64,000 nt of DNA. Source: an uncultured Victivallales bacterium (GTDB lineage Bacteria; Verrucomicrobiota; Lentisphaeria; Oligosphaerales; JAFGRS01). Shown in pieces: positions 53,303 through 61,023 of this stretch. Made by a program: the position numbers and the translations under genes. Every line of letters starts with the position of its first letter. Within the stretch, counting starts at the first letter, position 1. The stretch covers positions 1-64,000 of the forward strand of contig CAILUI010000450.1 of the NCBI GenBank assembly GCA_903837355.1, in the 5' to 3' direction. The notes below the pieces were generated by a model. That model was given only the letters and a program-made list of their open reading frames with translations, made no database searches and was not told the origin of the DNA.

Positions 53303-56300
53303 CGTCAGCCCAGCGACCAAGGTGCCGTCCGGCATGATGAGACCGCTGGACATCACACGCGCGCGAGCGCACCACATGGCTACGGTGCCAGGTTCGACGC
53401 CGTGGTACAGGTGCACTGTGTAGTCGTGGGCCGAGCTGGCGCGGAACTCGCCTACGGACCTGCCTGAAGGCTTCCACGCGGCGCGCGCCAGGACCCAGTC
53501 CGGATGCGCCTTGCTGGCCTCGTCCTCTAGGACCATATCCAGAAGCCTGCCGCTCTGACCGTCCCATAGCCGAAAGTCATTGTCATCAGACATCTCGCTG
53601 TGCGTCCATGATAGTAGATGACCATCCGGCAAGGCCAGCGCCCCTTCGACTGCCTGCGCGTGCCCACGGAGGACCGACCGGCACTTTCCGCTCTGACCGT
53701 CCCACAGCCGCAGGGTGCTATCCTTGGACCATGAGAGCAGGCGTCCGTCAGGCAGGAGCAGCGTGCCCAAGACAACATCGGCGTGTCTTTCGGGGACCGT
53801 CAGACACTCGGTGTTCAGGCTGTCCCATAGCCGCAGGGTGCCGTCCTTGGACCATGAGAGGAGGCGCCCATCGGACAGGCTCAGGGCACCGAGGACGGGA
53901 CCTGCGTGACCCTCCAGGACCCCCAAGCACGTGCCGTCAAGGCTGTCCCATAGCCGCATGGTGCTGTCATCGGACCATGAGAGCAGGCGACCGTCGGGCA
54001 GGGCTGACGTACCTCTGACGTACCCAGTATGCCCCTCGAGAACGGCCACGAGTTTGCCGTTCTGGCTGTGCCAGAGCCGCAAGTCTCTGCCAGCCCAAGA
54101 GAGCAGGCGGCCGCGGGGTAGGGCCAGCGCGCCACTGACCGCTGACGTATGCCCATGGAGAACCTCCAGAGGCTTGCCACTCTGGCCATCCCACAGCCGC
54201 AGGGTCATGTCGTCTGACCAAGAGAGCAGGCACCCGCTAGGCAGGGCCAGCGCGCCTCGGACCTCTTTCACGTGCCCATGCAGGATCGCCAGGCACCTGA
54301 GGTCGCTTCGGCTGCCCGCTTCCAGTTCTTGGCTGTGCCACAGCCGGAGGTCGTCATCGGACCAAGTGAGCAGTCGTCCATCGGGCAGGGCCAGCGCGCC
54401 GCCAACCGAGCGCGTGTGAGGGAGGGCTCCCCAGCTGTTGCCGTTGCCGTTGCCGTCTCTCAACTCCATAACCGGGATTCGGCTATCGCCGCTCTGTTCA
54501 AGCCGGCGTCCATCGGTCAATACAAGCAGAACAGCGCTCCTGGAAGTCTTCATGCACATGCGGCTCCGGCTGTCCAGCCTCAGCAACGCTCTATCGGAGT
54601 GGTTAAAGAGCAGGCGCCCGTCCGGCAAAGGCAGCTCACGCACGCCATCGAGCAAAGTCCACGGCTTGATGAGAGCTACCAACTCCGTGCCGCTCTGACC
54701 GTCCCACAGCCATGTCCTGTCGGCCCAGTCCCAGAGGAGCACGCGCCCGTCGGGGAGGGCCACTGCATCCGAAACCCCACATTCGGGGCAGGCGGGGCAG
54801 TCGTCCGGCAGCTCGCCGCTCTGGCCGTCCCAGAGCAACAGGACCTCCTGCCGGCCGCGGGGCATGCCACTGGGCCACGAGAGTAGGCGTCCATCCGGCA
54901 GAGACAGCGCACCACCGATCTCGCCCGTGCGCCCATCGAGCACAGCTATGCAGGGATCCCGGGGGACGTGGGTTGGCCGTGGCGCGCGTCGTAGCCAGGC
55001 CCAGTCGCAGTGGCCGTCCGCAATCCATCGCTCGGCGCCCTGGGAGAGCGAGCTGTCATCAGCGTGCTCAACGGCCATCTGCAGCAGAACCTTGTGGGCC
55101 GGCCATACCTCGCTCCCACCCCGTAGGGCATATGCGTTCTCCCGGAAGAAGGATGCCGCGCCCTCGAGCGGCCCGCCTGGTCCTGCCAACTCCTGCGGCA
55201 AATCGCGGAAGTCCTGCAGGAGCTGCTCGACCTGGCCGCGACGGGCCTTCTCCATCAGGTAGCGGAACTCCCCGAGTAGGCCGGCAAGACGCGCGCGGTC
55301 CCCCACTGCGCGCAGGTGCGACGGCAACCATTGCAGGATGTAGTCATCCATGGCCTCGGGTCCCTGCCCGAACTCCTGCCATCCCTGCTCGACGAGGGCG
55401 CGGTGGCCTTCGGGCACATCGATGGCGTAGCGGCCAGCGTCCTCGCTGCTCGTGATCCAGTCCCGCAGGGACCGGTGGAAGCACCGGACTGTGGTTGATC
55501 CGCGCTCGCACTTGGTCGGGAAGAGCAACCGGAGGCCACTGAGCCGCCGGTCTAGTTCAGCGTCAGAGGTGATGCCGCAGAGTCGTTTCAGGAAGGTAGT
55601 CGTGGGCGGCTCGAAGGCGGCCAGGAGCGGCTGGAGCAGAGGCTTGACCTTGTCCCCATACCGATAGAGGTAGCCACCGAATTGCCGCGTGAAGAACAGG
55701 TGGTACGCGCTGCCGAGACCGCGGGGGGACTCATCGAGCCGGTCGCTGCCGAGGTGGCCGACCCGGAGCGACTCTTGAAGGAGATCCACGTAGAGGAACG
55801 CGCCTTCGCTGCGTCCCAGGATCTCCCCGATCTGCGCGGGTCTGACACCCGGGACCTCCCTCGTCAGGTAATCCTGTAGGTCCTGCAAGTTCTCCTCCCT
55901 GCTCATGTCGAGTTCGCGGGCCGAGAGCATGCGGAGGGCGGCGACTACTTCCCGATCGCGCCGCGAGGTGATGAGGAAACGCAACCAACGTGGTGCCTTA
56001 CCAACGCAGTGATGGAGGATTCTGGCGATCTCGTTCGCGCCCTGGAAGGTGGCTTCATCCAGAGCATCTATCAACACTACCATGGGATGGGGGGGCTCGG
56101 GGAGGTTTGGGTGATACGCGTCGACAAGGAGTTCGTCGACAAGAGTGCAGGCATGGTCGTATCCCTGCACGATCAGGTCCTCCAAGTCGACGTACTCGAG
56201 CCAAGAGCTGTCCTCCTGGAACCGCGGCTTCCGTCTGAGGTACTTGGCCACCGCCTTTTCGTATTCGGGCAGGTGGACCGAGAGTTGGAAGACCAGCGAG

Positions 56301-57124
56301 AGCGCGAACTTCGTTGGGTTGCGCGTCTCCTCGCTGCCAATGTCGCAGAAGTGGGACACGACAATCTGTGAACGGTGGTTGCGCAACCAGGCGGCGATAG
56401 TGCTCTTGCCCACGCCCGGTGCACCAGTGAGCCACATAATCCTGGGGCCTGATGCATTCCGTAGCCAGGCATCCACCTCACGAATTACCCACTGCCGCCC
56501 GGTGAGATCGCTCTTGGTCCCAGTGGTTCCTATGCTAGGACGAGCAGGCTTTAGTGCGCGCAACAGGCGACCCCGTGTGCCATCCGCGAGTACCTTAAGG
56601 AGCTGCCTGAACGTCTCAGGGTAAGACTCCTCCGCCTCACTGATCGGGAAGTACTCGCGTTCATTGAACCACCGGCGTCCCCAACTGAGGAGCGGCGGTT
56701 TGCCCGCCAATACCTCCAATGGGATGATGCGCAGGCCGCGGATCAGGGCACGGTGAATCTCGTTCAGGCAGTAGTCGTCAGGTCGGCGCACCAGACTTGG
56801 ATCCAGTACTAGCAGCACGGCGCTGGTGGATGTGTCGGCGGCCATCTCATCGAGGCCCCGCTCGATGAAGGACTCCCAGTCATGGCCAGGCGCCAGGCGA
56901 TCCTTGTCGAACCAGGCCTGGTGACCGCGGGCGCTGAGGTCGTCTCGTAACCGGCGCGTGAGCGAGATGTGCTCCGTTTGCCAGTAGTTGATGAGTATGC
57001 GCATGGGCTCGACTGGGTCCTCGGGCATGAAGGAGTGCCCGCAGGTTAGGCACGCGTAACCGGACTGGCATCTGGCCCTTACCCACCGAGAGCTGCATCT
57101 GGGACATTGAGCCGTCGCTGGCAT
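53216..57124 (-). CDS. TIR-STAND NTPase-WD40 defence protein with zinc-ribbon N-terminus
   Basis: The 1302-residue protein begins with a zinc ribbon (CPRC at 7-10, CLTC at 25-28), then a TIR domain (ILINYWQTEHISLTRRLRDD, 41-175) with Glu122 in CLNEIHRAL at the usual NADase position. A STAND/NACHT ATPase follows (Walker A GAPGVGKS at 234-241; Walker B VVLIDALDEA near 349-358). From about 730 the chain is WD40-type repeats built on GALALPDGRLLSWSDD and LRLWDGQSGK units. The layout matches bacterial NLR-like anti-phage proteins in which ligand binding by repeats drives assembly and NAD depletion by TIR. The zinc ribbon may bind nucleic acid. Confidence 0.9.
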   Translation of the reverse strand: MPATAQCPRCSSRWVRARCQSGYACLTCGHSFMPEDPVEPMRILINYWQTEHISLTRRLRDDLSARGHQAWFDKDRLAPGHDWESFIERGLDEMAADTSTSAVLLVLDPSLVRRPDDYCLNEIHRALIRGLRIIPLEVLAGKPPLLSWGRRWFNEREYFPISEAEESYPETFRQLLKVLADGTRGRLLRALKPARPSIGTTGTKSDLTGRQWVIREVDAWLRNASGPRIMWLTGAPGVGKSTIAAWLRNHRSQIVVSHFCDIGSEETRNPTKFALSLVFQLSVHLPEYEKAVAKYLRRKPRFQEDSSWLEYVDLEDLIVQGYDHACTLVDELLVDAYHPNLPEPPHPMVVLIDALDEATFQGANEIARILHHCVGKAPRWLRFLITSRRDREVVAALRMLSARELDMSREENLQDLQDYLTREVPGVRPAQIGEILGRSEGAFLYVDLLQESLRVGHLGSDRLDESPRGLGSAYHLFFTRQFGGYLYRYGDKVKPLLQPLLAAFEPPTTTFLKRLCGITSDAELDRRLSGLRLLFPTKCERGSTTVRCFHRSLRDWITSSEDAGRYAIDVPEGHRALVEQGWQEFGQGPEAMDDYILQWLPSHLRAVGDRARLAGLLGEFRYLMEKARRGQVEQLLQDFRDLPQELAGPGGPLEGAASFFRENAYALRGGSEVWPAHKVLLQMAVEHADDSSLSQGAERWIADGHCDWAWLRRAPRPTHVPRDPCIAVLDGRTGEIGGALSLPDGRLLSWPSGMPRGRQEVLLLWDGQSGELPDDCPACPECGVSDAVALPDGRVLLWDWADRTWLWDGQSGTELVALIKPWTLLDGVRELPLPDGRLLFNHSDRALLRLDSRSRMCMKTSRSAVLLVLTDGRRLEQSGDSRIPVMELRDGNGNGNSWGALPHTRSVGGALALPDGRLLTWSDDDLRLWHSQELEAGSRSDLRCLAILHGHVKEVRGALALPSGCLLSWSDDMTLRLWDGQSGKPLEVLHGHTSAVSGALALPRGRLLSWAGRDLRLWHSQNGKLVAVLEGHTGYVRGTSALPDGRLLSWSDDSTMRLWDSLDGTCLGVLEGHAGPVLGALSLSDGRLLSWSKDGTLRLWDSLNTECLTVPERHADVVLGTLLLPDGRLLSWSKDSTLRLWDGQSGKCRSVLRGHAQAVEGALALPDGHLLSWTHSEMSDDNDFRLWDGQSGRLLDMVLEDEASKAHPDWVLARAAWKPSGRSVGEFRASSAHDYTVHLYHGVEPGTVAMWCARARVMSSGLIMPDGTLVAGLTSGDVCFLKLHHGTRRLTIAELGALLPKQ

Positions 57125-57295
57125 GTTGGCCTCCCGAGGTCAGCCTGCGGCGTACGCCCTGTTCCGGGTGTCGCCCCGCCGCCGGTGGCTGACTGTACTA
57201 TGGCGCGCTGCCGAGGTCCCACAACCGCAACTGCCTTGTGCGAGAACCATGGCCTCGGAATGCGTTGCCGAGTCGAGACAACACCTCTCTGGGTG

Positions 57296-57535
57296 TCACG
57301 GCGCCGCAAAGTACCGGGTCCCTCGCCTCTCGCACTCCTTCCGGGCCCAGCCGGCATCGAGGATCTCTCCCAAGATGCGGATGGCGGCCTGACCGTCAAG
57401 GCTGAGCCCGTGGGCGACCTCGCCGCGGGCGTCGCCATTGCCGCTGCCGACGTACTCCCGGACGCCGTTTGCGTCGGACTGCCCTTCGGTTCTCTGCACT
57501 ATCTCTATCGGCGTCTTGGTTCGGCAGCATGACAT
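57296..57535 (-). CDS. Small hypothetical protein, 79 residues
   Basis: The frame has coding character from the ATG onward (KTPIEIVQRTEGQSDANGVR, then LSLDGQAAIRILGEILDAGW). No ribosome site is obvious and the open frame continues upstream, so the start is uncertain. No family is recognised. It lies directly downstream of the PcfJ-like gene on the same strand and may be co-transcribed. Confidence 0.45.
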   Translation of the reverse strand: MSCCRTKTPIEIVQRTEGQSDANGVREYVGSGNGDARGEVAHGLSLDGQAAIRILGEILDAGWARKECERRGTRYFAAP

Positions 57536-57609
57536 CGCAGGGGGCCGGTGCGGCCAGGACCGGGGGCCCATGGGTTCAGTAGGGCCAGACCAAGGACTAG
57601 GCGCGGGCA

Positions 57610-58920
57610 TCAGTCGAAAGGGGTCTCTGAGACTGGGGTAAGGGCTGGCACCAATGTTGCCAGCGGCGTTCCGAGCACCCGGCTGAACAGCAGATCCACC
57701 AATCCCTCGTCGATGGGCGTATTGGCGGTTCCGAGGACCTGCCCGGGGACCCACTCACCACTCTCGCTCCGGATCAGAGAGAGGGTGGCGCTGACCGGGC
57801 TCTGCACCTGGTACAGATAGTGGTTTCCGGCGTGGACGGAGCGGGCGTAGCTCGGCGAGCAGTTCCTGGCGCGTTCCCCTTGCGCGATCAGTCCGGCAAC
57901 CGTGGTGATCGGTCTGATGCCGCAGGCCAGCGGAGGAAGCGCAGGTGGCGGCGGCAGTTCGTTCGGGAGTCCCTGAACCAGCTTCAGCAGTGTGGCCCGT
58001 TTGTCCAGTTCCTCGTAATACGGCACGATGGCAGCTTCACTCCGCAACACCGGCCACGGAAGGCCGAGCCCCTTCCTGATGGCGTTGGCGGCGCCCAGCC
58101 AGATGACGTCCGAATCACCGCGGCGATCTGCCTCCAGGAGGCTCAGCAGGAGCGGCATCGACATCGCGCCGCGGTAGAAGGCGAGGGCGTCGAGGATGTC
58201 GCCCGGCAAGCGAGGCAGGTGCGACAGCCAGAGGGTCGCCTCGGGGTCGCGCTGCAACAAGCGTTTCAGTCGGAACAGGCGTTCCATGTACAGATCCGTT
58301 GCGGGGATCTTGGAGAGGATTCTGCGCGCCTGTTCGCTCGGCGTGAACCCGAGCCAACCGAGGATATCGCGCTGCCGCCGCCGCACCAGGCGCCGGGCAC
58401 TGTCCCACGGTCGGGAGACCGGGTGAAAGGCGCGGCTGTTGGCGAGGGCGAAGGCGAGCGCCGGGTTGCCGTCGACCAGGTCGGCGGCGCCGGGGCAGCG
58501 TGCCATCAGGTTGTAGAGCTGCCAGCGCCGGTCGCGGAAGCGCGCGAGGCGATCCAGGATCGGCGGCGGAATGGTCTGGCGGAACTGCGCCACGGCCAGA
58601 TCGCTCGGGTGGTAGAACCGGAAACACAACTGTCCGCTCGTCAGCACGGGGTAGGCGCCAACACGCCCGATGGGTTGGCTCGCCGGCCGCTGCGGGTGGC
58701 CCACCACCTGGCTGATGACGGCGTCGGCCAGCTTGGGGGAACTGAACCACGTCGGGCGCTTGGCGGTCCTGGCCCACGCCGCCGGCCGTTCGCCGCCGCG
58801 CACCACCACGACCTCACCCTTCGCGAATACGTACAGCTTGCCACCGCGGCAGGCCTTCCCGCGCCTGCCCTCGCGGAAGCCGCTACCGGGCGTCTCCCCG
58901 GGTTTCGTTATGCGTTTCAT
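57610..58920 (-). CDS. PcfJ-like protein, paralogue 3
   Basis: The 436-residue protein has the family order: GKLYVFAKGEVVVVRGGERP, ALAFALANSRAFHPVSRP, DILGWLGFTPSE, and the C-terminal RNCSPSYARSVHAGNHYLY followed by PVSATLSLIRSESGEWVPGQ, ending TPFD. It is closest to the 48158 gene. No strong ribosome site precedes the ATG, but a short upstream gene ends 7 bases before it, so coupling is likely. Function is unknown. Confidence 0.75.
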   Translation of the reverse strand: MKRITKPGETPGSGFREGRRGKACRGGKLYVFAKGEVVVVRGGERPAAWARTAKRPTWFSSPKLADAVISQVVGHPQRPASQPIGRVGAYPVLTSGQLCFRFYHPSDLAVAQFRQTIPPPILDRLARFRDRRWQLYNLMARCPGAADLVDGNPALAFALANSRAFHPVSRPWDSARRLVRRRQRDILGWLGFTPSEQARRILSKIPATDLYMERLFRLKRLLQRDPEATLWLSHLPRLPGDILDALAFYRGAMSMPLLLSLLEADRRGDSDVIWLGAANAIRKGLGLPWPVLRSEAAIVPYYEELDKRATLLKLVQGLPNELPPPPALPPLACGIRPITTVAGLIAQGERARNCSPSYARSVHAGNHYLYQVQSPVSATLSLIRSESGEWVPGQVLGTANTPIDEGLVDLLFSRVLGTPLATLVPALTPVSETPFD

Positions 58921-58927
58921 AGTTTGC

Positions 58928-59083
58928 TCAACCGTTGCCAGAGCTCCCTGCCCGTACTGGCTGGCGCGCCTTCCCGACGTCAGCCCGATCACTTCTCCCT
59001 ATGCGCGCCGGGAGCTTCATCTGTGACAGCGCCTGCCGCAGAAACGCGGGTGCTGCGAGTTCCACGAGTTGCTGGTTCGACAT
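58928..59083 (-). CDS. Short leader-like gene, 51 residues, ahead of PcfJ-like paralogue 3
   Basis: GAAGGG lies a few bases before the ATG, and the stop is 7 bases ahead of the PcfJ-like start. The product (MSNQQLVELAAPAFLRQALS, then a basic tail) looks like a helix plus tail. It may be a real small protein or only serve to couple translation of the next gene. Confidence 0.45.
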   Translation of the reverse strand: MSNQQLVELAAPAFLRQALSQMKLPARIGRSDRADVGKARQPVRAGSSGNG

Positions 59084-59122
59084 AACCCTTCAGACCAGGC
59101 GTCTCCTGCGGTCTCTGAGTAG

Positions 59123-59191
59123 CGCGGCGATCACGTTAGCGTGACCCCACCCCCAAATGATGTCCCTGTCAGTAACGGCCCTGACATTTTC
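59123..59191. repeat. Dispersed repeat, copy C
   Basis: GCGCGGCGATCACGTTAGCG through CCCTGACATTTTC matches copy A at 51.8 kb over its length with scattered changes. A GGTGTCC-A-GGACACC palindrome follows at about 59211-59225, similar to the palindrome in copy B. It borders the truncated PcfJ gene, so insertion or excision of the repeat-bearing element probably removed that gene's 5' part. Confidence 0.6.
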
Positions 59192-59642
59192 CGCAGACAG
59201 GGGGCTGAACCGGTGTCCAGGACACCTTCTGTCCGAGTGGCGCTGCCATTGTAATCCCACCTGGGAGCCCTGCACGCGGGACTGGGAGTATGTCCTGAAC
59301 CCGCGACAGGAGCCCCACCTGTGGACCATGAAGGAGATCCTGAACTCTCACGAGTTGGCGGAGGAGGGGCGGCACATGCGGCATTGCGTCTATTCGTACC
59401 TGGTCTCCTGCCGGCGCCGCCGCAGTGCCATCTTCTCCCTGCGCTGCGACGGCGAGCGTCGGGTCACGGTGGAAGTGAGCTTGCCGCACTTCACGATTCG
59501 GCAAGCCTGCGGACACATGAACCGGCGGTTGGACAATGACGAGAACGCGCGGCTCTCCCGCCGGTTCCGCGAGACCTCGACCCCGAGCGCAGAGTTGTCC
59601 CCGGAGTCCAGCCCATACGCACGGATGACCGGGACGGCGTGA
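59157..59642 (+). pseudogene. 5'-truncated PcfJ-type gene
   Basis: From about 59262 the frame reads DWEYVLNPRQEPHLWTM, then ELAEEGRHMRHCVYSYLVSC and RVTVEVSLPHFTIRQACG, a good PcfJ core (LxxEGxxMxHCVxxY ... TVEV ... QxxGxxN). The apparent N-terminus before that point lies in repeat copy C and is unrelated. The N-terminal half of a normal PcfJ is missing, so the gene is likely broken, although a short product from the ATG is possible. Confidence 0.6.
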
Positions 59643-59773
59643 ACCCGCGGCGAGGGGCGCATTGTTGACGGGGAAGCAGATCGGCATCCGGAGGCGGGGC
59701 CTTGGGGCTTCGTGGTTTCCAGGCGATGGTGAGGGAGCTTCGCCCCCACGTGGTCAAGGAAAGGTCCGTTGAC

Positions 59774-61015
59774 ATGAAGATCATCCACACCTCGGATTGG
59801 CACTGGGGCGGGCGTCTGCACGATCAGGACCGTTACGCGGAACACGAGGCGTTTGCCGTGTGGTTGAGGACGTTGCTGCGCCACGAGAAGCCCGATGCGC
59901 TGGTGGTGGCGGGGGACATCTTCGACACCTGCGCGCCCTCCAACCGGGCCCAGGAAGGCTACTACTCGCTGCTGGCCGGGATCTACAAGGATGAACTCTG
60001 CCGGGCGGTGGTGGTGATCGGCGGCAACCATGACTCGCCATCGATGCTGAACGCTCCGGCGCAAGCACTGGTTCACCTCAAGGCGTGGGTAATCGGCGAG
60101 ATCGACGCTGGCAACCCGGCCGGGGAGGTGGTGCTGGTCCCGGATGCGACCGGCAAGCCGGGGCTGGTGATCGCGGCAGTGCCGTACCTCCGTGAAGGGG
60201 ACCTGCGTCGGGACGATGCCGGGGATGCCGAGGCCGACCGGACGGCGAAGCTCCAGGAGGGCTTCCGGGCGCACTACGCACACGTTGCCGCTCTGGCTCG
60301 CGAAGCGGCCGGTCCAGGGGTGCCGCTAGTGCTTACCGGACACCTTAACCTGAGCGGCGCTACGCTGTCGGACGTGCGCTCCGAGCGGGCGCTGCGGATC
60401 GGCAATCTCGGGGCGATGCCGGCGGCTCTCCTGCCCCCGGCCGATTACTACGCATTCGGACACCTGCATACGCCGCAGGCCCTTGGCGGGCACGACTGCT
60501 GTCGCTACTCGGGGTCACCTCTGCCGATGAGCTTCGCCGAGGCCGGACAGGCGAAGTCGGTGGCGGTGGTCGAGTTCGGGCCGAACGCCGGCGATTCGGT
60601 CACGGTGAGACTGGAAGAAGTCCCGGTCTTCCAGCGCCTGGAGCAGGTCCAGGGCAGCCCGGACGGCGTCAGCGCCCGCCTCCGTGAGTTGGTGGCCGCG
60701 AAGGCCAGCGTCTGGGTCGAGGTCCAGGTGACGACCGGCGATGGCGATCTGGGCCCGCTGTGGAACTCCCTGCCGGGGCTGGTCGAGGGCTCCGCGGTGC
60801 AGATACTGGCCCAGCAGGACTGCCGCCCGCAAGCCCGTCCGGACGGGGCCCGCAGCGCCGAGGTAATCGGACTGGAACAGTTGACGCCACTGGAGGTGTT
60901 CCGCATGCGTCTGGCGGACGACGGAGGCCTCTCGGACGAGGAGAGGCAGTGGCTCCCGGCGTTGTTCGCCGAGGTCCTGAAGAGCGTACAGGAAGCTGAT
61001 GCACAGCGGGAGTAG
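59774..61015 (+). CDS. sbcD: Exonuclease subunit SbcD
   Basis: The 413-residue protein has all calcineurin-type phosphoesterase motifs of Mre11/SbcD: MKIIHTSDWHWGG, VVAGDIFDT, VVIGGNHDSP, VVLTGHLNLSG-type His block and YYAFGHLHTPQ. With SbcC it forms the SbcCD nuclease that cleaves hairpins and DNA ends. The ATG after AAGGAAAGG is the start; the frame upstream to 59702 is not conserved. It ends 8 bases before sbcC. Confidence 0.95.
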   Translation: MKIIHTSDWHWGGRLHDQDRYAEHEAFAVWLRTLLRHEKPDALVVAGDIFDTCAPSNRAQEGYYSLLAGIYKDELCRAVVVIGGNHDSPSMLNAPAQALVHLKAWVIGEIDAGNPAGEVVLVPDATGKPGLVIAAVPYLREGDLRRDDAGDAEADRTAKLQEGFRAHYAHVAALAREAAGPGVPLVLTGHLNLSGATLSDVRSERALRIGNLGAMPAALLPPADYYAFGHLHTPQALGGHDCCRYSGSPLPMSFAEAGQAKSVAVVEFGPNAGDSVTVRLEEVPVFQRLEQVQGSPDGVSARLRELVAAKASVWVEVQVTTGDGDLGPLWNSLPGLVEGSAVQILAQQDCRPQARPDGARSAEVIGLEQLTPLEVFRMRLADDGGLSDEERQWLPALFAEVLKSVQEADAQRE

Positions 61016-61023
61016 CCGACCCC

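Noticed and set aside
59390-60283. A 297-codon minus-strand frame across the PcfJ fragment and sbcD start
   Set aside because: Antisense to sbcD, whose motifs are complete; no ribosome site.
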